Positions 7,854 through 14,843 of a DNA stretch of 14,844 nt are shown here, in pieces. The notes beneath the pieces are model-generated. The model was not told the DNA's origin. It did no database searches and saw nothing but the letters and a program-made list of their open reading frames with translations. Made by a program: the position numbers and the translations under genes. Within the stretch, counting starts at the first letter, position 1, and every line of letters begins with the position of its first letter. The stretch is from Clostridia bacterium (GTDB taxonomy: Bacteria > Bacillota_A > Clostridia > Christensenellales > Aristaeellaceae), in assembly GCA_025997215.1 (NCBI GenBank), contig BNUH01000067.1:1-14844 (forward strand), read 5' to 3'.

Positions 7854-8876
7854 TTAGTTATTCAGTGTCGAATAGAATGCATATGAACTCATATTATGAT
7901 CTTTTATGTTTTGGATGCTCTGTCTTCTTTTACTTCTAATATCATATTTAGAAAATCCTATAACGTAGCCTGTAGCAGCTAGAGCCTTACGTTTGTAACC
8001 ATGTAATCTACGCCGTAATTCGCTATCCTCAGTCGTTTTGAGTATTCCATAGGAGTCCTCTAGTTGAAAGTTAGTTACTATGTTTTGCTGATATATAATA
8101 GGTTGGGCATAATCCAAATTGTTATCGAGCGCCATTTTTCTTTTCTGATAATGTATATATGCAATTTCTCTCTCAACTTGCTTCTCTCCAACTGTATCCA
8201 TATAAAGACAAAATGTTTTGTCACAATGGTAATAATGTATCTGATATAACGCTTTGCACACTCTACTTCGTACTACTGCATCATCATATATAATATCAGC
8301 AATAGGCAATGCTCTTTGTTGCCAATTATTCCTTGAGAATACCTGATTAATGCCACCTGCCTCAGCTAAATTAAACAACTTACTAGATATTAGTGCCTTG
8401 TGAATGTCGACTGGCCAGATATCATCCTGCAACATCAAATTGTTTATTTTTTTAGTATTCGGAAGAATGATTAGGTGTGCAAATATCCCAATTTTCTCAC
8501 CTGATACTAGCATTTCTTCATTAATGAAATGATTTAGGTTTCCTAACGTTAAGTCAATATCACAGTAACCCCAATGTGAATATCCTCGTATTTCATCATT
8601 AAAAATTAAACCATAAGCTGGCTTATAATCACAAATTTTATAGTGACTACTTATTGAGACTGGAAATGGAAAGCAGCTTTTGACACGAATAACCAGTTGG
8701 TCAAATGTAGTTTTCTTGTATTTTACATTGTTTGGTAAGTCATATTTATCGATATCAGTGTCCGTAATAAATAGAAAATCATAACTAAAGTTATATTTAG
8801 CACTGTTTAGCCATAAAGGGAAATAGTTAGGTAACTCTCCGAAGTAAGGTAGAATAAATATCACTTTGTTAACCAT
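7854..8876 (-). CDS. DUF6625-like putative glycosyltransferase
   Basis: A 340-residue protein without signal peptide or membrane helix. It opens with a Rossmann-like strand VIFILPYFGELPNYFPLWL (5-23) and has ICDYKPAYGLIF (81-92) and HWGYCDIDLTLGNL (101-114). These are hallmarks I associate with DUF6625, a family found in polysaccharide loci and thought to be GT-A-like glycosyltransferases; the CDID could be the metal-binding DxD. Catalytic activity is not established for this family as far as I know, so function is inferred. ATG 8876 has GAGAG 6 nt upstream and follows the CapM-like gene by 9 nt; the polymerase gene follows after 36 nt. Position in the cassette supports a role in adding or modifying a sugar of the repeat unit. 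Confidence 0.72.
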   Translation of the reverse strand: MVNKVIFILPYFGELPNYFPLWLNSAKYNFSYDFLFITDTDIDKYDLPNNVKYKKTTFDQLVIRVKSCFPFPVSISSHYKICDYKPAYGLIFNDEIRGYSHWGYCDIDLTLGNLNHFINEEMLVSGEKIGIFAHLIILPNTKKINNLMLQDDIWPVDIHKALISSKLFNLAEAGGINQVFSRNNWQQRALPIADIIYDDAVVRSRVCKALYQIHYYHCDKTFCLYMDTVGEKQVEREIAYIHYQKRKMALDNNLDYAQPIIYQQNIVTNFQLEDSYGILKTTEDSELRRRLHGYKRKALAATGYVIGFSKYDIRSKRRQSIQNIKDHNMSSYAFYSTLNN

Positions 8877-8885
8877 TCTGTTCTC

Positions 8886-10022
8886 TCAATCTATTTTTGT
8901 TGCTATTATATCAATATACTGTCTAATAACAATTTTCTTGTCGTATTCTCTAGCGACCTTCTTCCTTCCCTCAAGACCCATATAACACTGTTTCTCATTA
9001 TCGTGAGAGATAAACAACTTAATCAGGTTAACTAGTGAGTAGACATCATTTACTTTTATTGTATACCCGCTCTGCCCATTATCTACGATTTCTTTGCAGC
9101 CACTTCGATAAGTCGTAATTACCGGTCTTGCGCATGCTGCTGCTTCAAGCAAAACGTTACTCATCCCCTCAGGGTAATAGGAAGGATGTACTATACAATG
9201 AGCCATCTCATAAAATGGTCTCATATCTTTCTGTTCGCCGTGATAGATAACATAACCAGCTTTCACAGCTTGTCCAATGATTTTTATATATGAACTATCA
9301 TCACAATAGCCACATATATGGAATTTAGTCAGCGGATATTCCTTTCGTATCTTTTTTGCGGCTTCGATATATAAGTCAATACCTTTCTCCTTTAAAATCC
9401 TACCAACAAATAGATAATCAATCTCATCTCCATTTGGATAAGGCAATGGTTTAAACTTATCGAGATTTACGCCTGAACCTGGCAGGACAATACATTGATG
9501 TTTATTAGATAGCATTTTATGATCAATAAAAAATTGCTTATTGTCATTATTCTGAAAAAAGACACACTGTGAACCATGAATGCCTATTCTATATAGAGCT
9601 ATGGTAAGTCTCTGCATGCGACCTAGGAATTCAAGTGATGTACCTAAACCAGTAATATTCGGTATGTATCGTTTTCTCATCAACTGGCATGCTATACCAC
9701 CATAGACATTTGGTTTAATATTAAAAGTTAAGACAACATCTGGCTTCCTTTTGTGAATAATTCGGATATATGTAATTAGTAATATAGAATCATTTATTGG
9801 ATTTGTTCCGCGTCTACCTGCATCAACATCAAGAACATCGCAGCCTACTTCTTTTAACTCATCGATGAAAAATAGACACTTACTAGCGATCGTGACATGA
9901 TACCCTTCATCAATTAATTGCTCGATTATCTCTATTCTTAGATTATATGTATATGTTGTATCATTAGCAAGTATAAGTATATTGCGGTTACTCATACTAG
10001 CAGAGCAGGCAATAAAGGTCAT
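8886..10022 (-). CDS. family 4 glycosyltransferase, CapM/PglA-like
   Basis: A GT-B glycosyltransferase of 378 residues. Landmarks are an N-terminal NILILANDTTYTYNLRIEII, the middle TGLGTSLEFLGR followed by a region ending VFFQNNDNKQFF, LPGSGVNLDKF at the domain junction, FVGRILKEKGIDLYIEA in the donor domain and the E-x7-E motif EGMSNVLLE at 285-293. This pattern is typical of CapM/PglA-type enzymes, which usually add the second sugar to an undecaprenyl-diphosphate-linked monosaccharide, and that suits its place right after the initiating transferase. ATG 10022 lies 3 nt past the preceding stop, suggesting translational coupling. ATG 9995 (residue 10) aligns better with the usual family start, but neither has a strong ribosome site. 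The second-sugar role is inferred. Confidence 0.92.
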   Translation of the reverse strand: MTFIACSASMSNRNILILANDTTYTYNLRIEIIEQLIDEGYHVTIASKCLFFIDELKEVGCDVLDVDAGRRGTNPINDSILLITYIRIIHKRKPDVVLTFNIKPNVYGGIACQLMRKRYIPNITGLGTSLEFLGRMQRLTIALYRIGIHGSQCVFFQNNDNKQFFIDHKMLSNKHQCIVLPGSGVNLDKFKPLPYPNGDEIDYLFVGRILKEKGIDLYIEAAKKIRKEYPLTKFHICGYCDDSSYIKIIGQAVKAGYVIYHGEQKDMRPFYEMAHCIVHPSYYPEGMSNVLLEAAACARPVITTYRSGCKEIVDNGQSGYTIKVNDVYSLVNLIKLFISHDNEKQCYMGLEGRKKVAREYDKKIVIRQYIDIIATKID

Positions 10023-10025
10023 AGC

Positions 10026-11414
10026 TCAAGCGGCAACCCGACTTTCCTTCGTATTCTGTTCCGCTACTCCCTTTGTCGCTTCTTTACTAAATAACGTCCT
10101 TACTGTATAGAACATAATCCGTAAATCCTCATATAGTGACATGTTATTGATATATATCAAATCCATCTGGAGTTTTTCATAAGGCTGCGTATTATATCTG
10201 CCAAACGCTTGAGCATAACCTGTTAGGCCACATTTCTCCAACAAGCGTAGATTGAATTCTGGTAACTCCTCAACATACTTATCGATTATCTCAGGACGTT
10301 CCGGTCTTGGTCCTACTATACTCATATCACCCAATAGAATGTTAATGAGCTGTGGCAATTCGTCAAGCCTGAATCTCCTCAATATCTTTCCAATCTTTGT
10401 AATCCTGTCATCGTCCTCCACTGCTAAAACTGCGATTCCGTTCTTTTCTGCGTCGACCTTCATAGAACGGAACTTTAGTATTTTGAATGGCTTCTCATTC
10501 TTAGTAAGGCGTACCTGCTTATAGAGCACTGGCCTCCCATCATCGTGCTTGATCATCAGAGCTATTACAATCATAACTGGGACTGCCAATATCAAAGCAA
10601 TCAATGATATGACTATATCCATGGAACGTTTGATAATCCGATATTCGATCCTAGCACCGTGATTCTCATAGTAGAACACTGGGTACTCATCAGTCTCAGA
10701 GATGATAGCATTATTCTTAAGGAGTATATCGCCTATCTTAGGGCGAGTGATGACTTCGATATTATGCTCTGCACAATATTTAATGATATTATTCCTTTGA
10801 TTTGCTTCTATATTCGGAATAAATACTGCCTGTGCCGATAATAGGAAAGATAAATCTTGTTTAATGTCACTTAACTTAGCAACTTCTATGATTTTAAGCC
10901 GTTTGCAATATTTAAACAGAAAATTAATTTCACCATCACTATCTCGTTTAATAATTATCGTCCGTAGTGGTGATCGTATCATCATGTATATCTTATTGCC
11001 TAGGATAGCCCAAACCGTGGATAAGAGTGATTGTGCAAGTAATAAGCATACTGTTCTTTCCAGGTCTGGTTTACCTTCTGTCATTGCTCTGATTAGAATA
11101 AAAAAAACAGTGTCTAGTATAAGATTCGATGCGCATTGTGCATACACTAAGTCGAATACTCGCCTTAAGCCCAACAAGAATGCTCGGTAATGTTTCATCA
11201 AAACATAGACACTTAAAGTATAAACACTGACGATAACTAACCGCTTTTGAAGGTTAGAAACATTATAGATTACAAAATAAAATATAATTGAATCCGCGAA
11301 GAGATAAAATAGCTTATATAATGGCAAGACATATCTATGATTCTTTGCCTTAAAAAAACGTATGTCTCTTAGGGTGTTCATATGAAAATTCTGTTGATCA
11401 GCACGTTCAGCCAA
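10026..11414 (-). CDS. initiating undecaprenyl-phosphate sugar phosphotransferase
   Basis: This membrane enzyme transfers a sugar-1-phosphate from a nucleotide sugar to undecaprenyl phosphate, starting repeat-unit synthesis. It is a polyisoprenyl-phosphate hexose-1-phosphate transferase of 462 residues. N-terminal hydrophobic segments (about 33-51, 59-73, 94-110, 123-139) lead into a soluble Rossmann-like domain (150-230). A re-entrant helix follows at 265-288 (MDIVISLIALILAVP), then the catalytic domain with KFRSM (314-318), the Asp-Glu dyad in RRFRLDELPQL (346-356), GDMSIVGPRPER (362-373) and GLTGYAQAFGRYNT (396-409). The 462-residue frame needs a TTG start immediately after an in-frame TAA; an internal ATG at 11381 (451 residues) instead overlaps the stop of a tiny upstream ORF. 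Substrate sugar is unknown. Confidence 0.95.
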   Translation of the reverse strand: MAERADQQNFHMNTLRDIRFFKAKNHRYVLPLYKLFYLFADSIIFYFVIYNVSNLQKRLVIVSVYTLSVYVLMKHYRAFLLGLRRVFDLVYAQCASNLILDTVFFILIRAMTEGKPDLERTVCLLLAQSLLSTVWAILGNKIYMMIRSPLRTIIIKRDSDGEINFLFKYCKRLKIIEVAKLSDIKQDLSFLLSAQAVFIPNIEANQRNNIIKYCAEHNIEVITRPKIGDILLKNNAIISETDEYPVFYYENHGARIEYRIIKRSMDIVISLIALILAVPVMIVIALMIKHDDGRPVLYKQVRLTKNEKPFKILKFRSMKVDAEKNGIAVLAVEDDDRITKIGKILRRFRLDELPQLINILLGDMSIVGPRPERPEIIDKYVEELPEFNLRLLEKCGLTGYAQAFGRYNTQPYEKLQMDLIYINNMSLYEDLRIMFYTVRTLFSKEATKGVAEQNTKESRVAA

Positions 11415-11422
11415 TTAGTCAT
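11378..11422 (-). other. possible 14-codon leader ORF coupled to internal ATG of the initiating transferase
   Basis: An ATG at 11422 opens a short frame, MTNWLNVLINRIFI, that ends in TGA overlapping the ATG at 11381 of the sugar transferase as ATGA. A GAGAG sequence lies a few nucleotides upstream of the leader ATG, whereas ATG 11381 itself has no ribosome site. This arrangement could let ribosomes reinitiate at ATG 11381. The competing explanation is that translation starts at TTG 11414, using the same GAGAG at about 11 nt. Chance occurrence of so short a frame is quite possible. Confidence 0.3.
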
Positions 11423-11543
11423 CAGCTCTCTTTATATACTATCCAATCCACCTATGACAGGCCATCTATTGTATGCCTTATATTAACATCCCAAAATATA
11501 AATTCTTACATAAAATGACCTGCGACCACCACATTAACGGATT
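11415..11543 (-). other. 129-nt intergenic gap between control module and sugar cassette
   Basis: This is the longest gap between complete genes in the window; most other neighbours are separated by 36 nt or fewer or overlap. It is AT-rich in its left part. I see no clear rho-independent terminator. A weak promoter-like pair on the minus strand, TTGGGA (11494-11489) and TACAAT (11473-11468) with only 15 nt between, is suggestive but substandard. The gap contains the GAGAG ribosome site and leader ATG just before the sugar transferase. Confidence 0.5.
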
Positions 11544-12260
11544 CTACTTCTTTCTCTTGTTCTCACCATAATATCCACTCTTATAATGACTATAATACTG
11601 CTTATAATAATGTTTCTTAGCTGCATGCGTCTCAAACGTCACTTTATTCATCACGCTGCCTAATAATGGGCAGCCCGTGCGTTCAATCTGTGCCAGTGCA
11701 TCGCCAATCTCTTTCTTTGGTATTGTATTATTGGTGACCACCAGTACCACACCATCGCACGCTTTTGCTATCTCTGACGCATCAACTACTAATCCAATAG
11801 GCGGAGAATCCACCACCACAAAATCAAACGTTCTCTCTAATTGTGCAAGTAGCTCGCCCAACCTTGGCGTCGATAATAGTGCATGAGGGTTGACAACGCT
11901 CTGACCATTGAACACTATATAAAACCCATCAACGCTGGTCTGATGAACTATACTCTCCCATTCGGCTTGCTCTGCAAGATAATGCGCTAAGCCACGCATC
12001 TTTCTATCCTTTGTATATGTGGCTAGCATGCTCGAACGCCGTAAATCTGCATCAACTACTACAACATTCTTCCCATCGCCTGCCAGCGCTCGCGCCATAT
12101 TAACCGAAACAAACGACTTACCCTCTCCGGCGCGGCAACTGGTTACTAATACCTTTTTCACGCTTCTACCTGAAAACGATAGGTTCGTACAAAGGGTATT
12201 CATCGCTTCTGTTATTGGATAGTCCAATTGAGTGAGGTTTGTCAGTTCGATGTTTTTCAT
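11544..12260 (-). CDS. CpsD/CapB-type tyrosine-protein kinase
   Basis: A cytoplasmic bacterial tyrosine kinase (BY-kinase) of 238 residues, the usual size when kinase and membrane adaptor are separate proteins as in Gram-positive bacteria. Motifs in order: Walker A SCRAGEGKS at 41-49 (the common Pro is Ala), Walker A' VVVVDADLRR at 66-75, Walker B VVVDSPP at 148-154, and a C-terminal cluster of seven tyrosines between 218 and 231 that would be autophosphorylated. Cycling of this cluster is known in related systems to control chain length and export. The start overlaps the stop of the YveK-like gene (ATGA), consistent with a working pair. No cognate CpsB/YwqE-type phosphatase is visible. GC content is higher than in the sugar cassette. 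Confidence 0.96.
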   Translation of the reverse strand: MKNIELTNLTQLDYPITEAMNTLCTNLSFSGRSVKKVLVTSCRAGEGKSFVSVNMARALAGDGKNVVVVDADLRRSSMLATYTKDRKMRGLAHYLAEQAEWESIVHQTSVDGFYIVFNGQSVVNPHALLSTPRLGELLAQLERTFDFVVVDSPPIGLVVDASEIAKACDGVVLVVTNNTIPKKEIGDALAQIERTGCPLLGSVMNKVTFETHAAKKHYYKQYYSHYKSGYYGENKRKK

Positions 12261-13018
12261 TTCTTCTTTGTTGTACCTACCATCGGTATCACTGCTAAGT
12301 TAGCGACGCCGAAATACTTCATCATTTCCTCTGAGCTCTTTATCTTATCATCCATAATAAATATCAAGAAGAACAACCCAACAACCAGCATCCCGCCAAG
12401 AAGAGCACCATTCATCACATTCCGCATTTTATCTGGATAAATCTTCGATCTATTTACTCTTGCAGGGGCAAGCTCTGTCGGTTCATCCGTCTTGAACTTC
12501 TCTTTAATCATCTTCTGTGCTGCCTTACCTAAAGCATTTGCCATCTTCATAGCCTCGTCTGGATCATGGGATTTTACTGTTATATTCAGATATCGTGTAT
12601 TAGCCGGATTCGATACCGTAGTCATTTCCGCTATCTGGCTTGCTGAATATGGCAGATTTAGTTCGGTTTTGACTTCTTCGTTTACGGGATATAGCTTAAA
12701 TAGCTGGATATAGTCGTTCGTGAGCTGGGATGCGACCGATAACCCTGATACATCAACACCTAGAGCTGAATCCTTAGACCTAAAGACATATAGCGTCGCT
12801 GTGGACTGGTACAGGGGGGTAATGTAGTACGATGTATAGACCCACGCGACAGCGGCCGCCAGGAGAGCTGCTCCAGCAATATACCATATCTTCTCCAGAA
12901 TATAGTAGAACAGCTCAACCAGATCGATCTCCGAGCCTGAATTGGGTTTCCTCTGTACAGGCCGTGGCTGCTGTACTGCTTCTGTCCTTGTTGTTGCCCT
13001 TGGCTGATCCGCTCTCAT
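12257..13018 (-). CDS. YveK/CapA-type chain-length modulator and kinase activator
   Basis: A 253-residue membrane protein of the Wzz/CpsC/YveK class. The N-terminal 30 residues are polar and Pro/Arg-rich, then SEIDLVELFYYILEKIW leads into a first membrane helix at about 46-63, an extracytoplasmic domain begins YQSTATLYV (70-78), and a second helix lies at about 203-222 after a proline-containing YPDKMRN. The cytoplasmic tail (223-253) ends in basic residues and would contact the kinase. Such proteins set polymer length and activate the BY-kinase. The start overlaps the preceding stop (TAATG) and it has no strong ribosome site of its own, so translation is probably coupled; its end overlaps the kinase start. 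Confidence 0.94.
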   Translation of the reverse strand: MRADQPRATTRTEAVQQPRPVQRKPNSGSEIDLVELFYYILEKIWYIAGAALLAAAVAWVYTSYYITPLYQSTATLYVFRSKDSALGVDVSGLSVASQLTNDYIQLFKLYPVNEEVKTELNLPYSASQIAEMTTVSNPANTRYLNITVKSHDPDEAMKMANALGKAAQKMIKEKFKTDEPTELAPARVNRSKIYPDKMRNVMNGALLGGMLVVGLFFLIFIMDDKIKSSEEMMKYFGVANLAVIPMVGTTKKK

Positions 13019-13692
13019 TAGTTTAACGGATCGCTGACGATTCCAAGCACGACGGGATGCACCTCATAATTCAACATCTGCAGCAATAATTCCTTGGTGA
13101 AACGAATCTTCAAATGCGTCTCTCCTGCTATTGTCGATTCTACCACTGCAGCTTGAAGCGCATACCACTTAACATCCTGATAGTCTGGGTATGCGATAGG
13201 CTTTTCGTTCAGAATAACCCCCACCAGCGCCACCACATTTGTTTTAAGTGGATAGTTCGTCTGGAATGTAAAGAACACGTCGACATCACCGAACTTCTCC
13301 AAGTAGCCTTCGTCTCCAATAGGCGAGAACTCATAAAGTTTTAGGATATCAATGTTATAGTTGGCTGGCAATAGGTTACGCGTCTGGTTCTGGATTGATT
13401 CGCTGAAATATCGGACGACAGGTAGTTCCTTATCCTGCATGAACCTGCCGATATTCAACAATTCACGCGCTACCAAAGGATGTTCTTTGTAGAAAAAGAC
13501 ACGCCAACTAGGCCATTCTTCCTGAGAAACACCTTGCGGCAATTCTGAGCCTTTTTCTGTCACTCCTGGGGTGGCGATCACGGCCTCTCCCTTGTTATCT
13601 TCACCTGTTTTGCTCTGTACGGCCAGCGCCCCCGAACACATGCCTACCAATAGCGCCAATATCAAGAACAGAATCCCCAGTGTCTTACGCAT
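13018..13692 (-). CDS. secreted protein of unknown function in the assembly module
   Basis: I do not recognise this 224-residue protein. It begins with a clear signal peptide: basic MRKT, a hydrophobic core (residues 5-19) and an ALA cleavage site at 22-24. The MC at 18-19 does not form a proper lipobox, so it is probably released or peripheral rather than a lipoprotein. A polar, low-complexity linker follows (25-55), then a domain of about 165 residues starting SWRVFFYKEHPLVARELL, with alternating hydrophobic strands and no cysteine after the signal. A strong GAGGGG site lies 6 nt before ATG 13692. It follows the LCP gene by 21 nt and overlaps the YveK-like gene by TAATG, so it is likely produced with the export machinery. 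A role in polysaccharide assembly or attachment outside the membrane is inferred only from context. Confidence 0.85.
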   Translation of the reverse strand: MRKTLGILFLILALLVGMCSGALAVQSKTGEDNKGEAVIATPGVTEKGSELPQGVSQEEWPSWRVFFYKEHPLVARELLNIGRFMQDKELPVVRYFSESIQNQTRNLLPANYNIDILKLYEFSPIGDEGYLEKFGDVDVFFTFQTNYPLKTNVVALVGVILNEKPIAYPDYQDVKWYALQAAVVESTIAGETHLKIRFTKELLLQMLNYEVHPVVLGIVSDPLN

Positions 13693-13713
13693 ACTCTTCC
13701 CCTCTCATCCTCT

Positions 13714-14706
13714 TTAAATCGGGTCGTAGAACGTATCGATGACCCATGACGCCGCAGCGTCTTCATCCAAATAGAAAGCCATAAACCCACGCTGGTCTAT
13801 TTCATGAATTCCCGGTAACGTTTCAATTTTCTTAATTTCATACCCCTGCGCCCATGCTACTTCGTTGACCATTCTGCCATACTGCATATTTGAAACCATA
13901 TCATCCTCAAGCGCATCGAAGAAGGTATTAACGAAACTGATATCTTCTTTGAATTTCTCCACCAATATATCGGATAACGCGCTCAAAAACACATTCTGGC
14001 GTTGCATTCGTTCCTCATTCGTGCCGCCGCCAACATCCATTCTCCTACGCACAAACCGCTCAGTCTGCATGCCTTGAAGGGTTATTTCAGCGCCCGGCAC
14101 CCACGAAGGATCAATCATTGTTAAGTCGTCATTAACCTGAACAGTAACCCCACCTACTACATCATTCATCTTAGATATAGCACCTAAATCAAATGCCAGA
14201 AAGAAATCCACTTTACTATTAGGGAATAGTCTCTTAACTGCTTCGGCTGTTAGCTCCGCGCTCTGCTCGCGCCCATCGCCAAAGCTGAATGCCAAACTAA
14301 CACGATCTTGCCTGGTTCCAGCGTAATCACCCAGAATACCTAGTACTTGTATGTCGGTGATTGAGTCGCGATCTATGTTTAGTCTCGTTATGGTGCGCTT
14401 GTCCTTATCGACAACGACCAGCATCACAAAATCGCTCTGTCCGTGATATCGATACCCAAGATTCGCTTCCTGCGTATCAAGCGTTCTATCAATACCTAGG
14501 AACAAAACACTTAGGATATTGTTTTTGGGTTTGTATTGTTTATCGTTATATATTAGTCCTGATTGAGATATAACCGACCGTGAATTGAACTCTTCAAGCT
14601 CTAACGCTATCTGCCTCGCCTTTTCGACTTTTTTATATATGCTTCTACCGCCTACAACGGCAATCACCAACAAAAGAGCCACTACGACTAACTTTTTTCT
14701 ACTCAT
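13714..14706 (-). CDS. LytR-CpsA-Psr (LCP) family wall-attachment enzyme
   Basis: A 330-residue type II membrane protein: short basic N-terminus, one membrane helix at about 5-20 and an outer catalytic domain. LCP enzymes move undecaprenyl-diphosphate-linked polymers onto peptidoglycan. Family marks visible are VLFLGIDR (67-74), QSDFVMLVVVD (90-100), LNIDRDSITDI (109-119; the usual RDT/RDS motif), VSLAFSFGDG (136-145), VGGVTVQVND (184-193) and the C-terminal FVRRRMDVGGGTNEERMQRQ (218-237), which carries the arginines that bind the lipid pyrophosphate. ATG 14706 has GGGGA 8 nt upstream. As the first complete gene of the run it matches cpsA-like placement at the head of Gram-positive capsule operons. 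GC content is clearly above that of the sugar cassette. Confidence 0.95.
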   Translation of the reverse strand: MSRKKLVVVALLLVIAVVGGRSIYKKVEKARQIALELEEFNSRSVISQSGLIYNDKQYKPKNNILSVLFLGIDRTLDTQEANLGYRYHGQSDFVMLVVVDKDKRTITRLNIDRDSITDIQVLGILGDYAGTRQDRVSLAFSFGDGREQSAELTAEAVKRLFPNSKVDFFLAFDLGAISKMNDVVGGVTVQVNDDLTMIDPSWVPGAEITLQGMQTERFVRRRMDVGGGTNEERMQRQNVFLSALSDILVEKFKEDISFVNTFFDALEDDMVSNMQYGRMVNEVAWAQGYEIKKIETLPGIHEIDQRGFMAFYLDEDAAASWVIDTFYDPI

Positions 14707-14731
14707 TTGTTATTTCCCCGCGCTTCGCCAT

Positions 14732-14753
14732 TTGGAGGTTTGTTAATCTCCAA
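14732..14753. repeat. short inverted repeat in the leader of the LCP gene
   Basis: TTGGAG (14732-14737) and CTCCAA (14748-14753) form a perfect 6-bp inverted repeat around a 10-nt spacer, about 25 nt upstream of the LCP start codon. It lacks a following T-run on either strand, so it is not a standard terminator. It could be a protein-binding site or an RNA hairpin near the ribosome site, or chance. No convincing -35/-10 pair is visible in 14707-14780. Confidence 0.4.
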
Positions 14754-14780
14754 TAACAGTCACCACCATATGTCCACAAC

Positions 14781-14843
14781 TCAAGCGCTGAGCGCAATCC
14801 GCGGCCGCAACGTGGGTGTTGTTTCTTGACTAGAATAAACAAT
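14781..14843 (-). CDS. possible C-terminal end of an upstream gene (runs in from right edge)
   Basis: A minus-strand frame enters at the right edge and ends in TGA at 14781 after 20 codons. The residues YSSQETTPTLRPRIAL resemble the end of DNRLRE-type secreted surface-protein domains, which often finish with a YS-S-E ... RPRL pattern. The stretch is too short to be sure. A second frame (14842 to 14699) is also open for 47 codons and its stop would overlap the LCP start, so the two readings compete and at most one is real. Confidence 0.28.
   Translation of the reverse strand: MVYSSQETTPTLRPRIALSA

Noticed and set aside
10864..11190. Plus-strand open frame of 108 codons
   Set aside because: It lies wholly inside the initiating transferase gene on the other strand, has no family motif and shows the Ser/Leu-rich look of an antisense shadow.
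12832..13026. Plus-strand frame of 64 codons over the YveK-like gene start
   Set aside because: It is antisense to a membrane helix region that is clearly coding on the minus strand; no ribosome site or recognisable domain.
13018..13692. Secreted protein considered as a lipoprotein
   Set aside because: The only cysteine near the signal (residue 19) is preceded by VGM, which lacks the small residue required at -1 of a lipobox; an ALA signal peptidase I site fits better.
14785..14807. GC-rich near-palindromes (AGCGCTGAGCGC and GCGGCCGC) considered as a terminator
   Set aside because: No T-run follows on either strand and the arms do not combine into one stable stem, so a rho-independent terminator is not supported.
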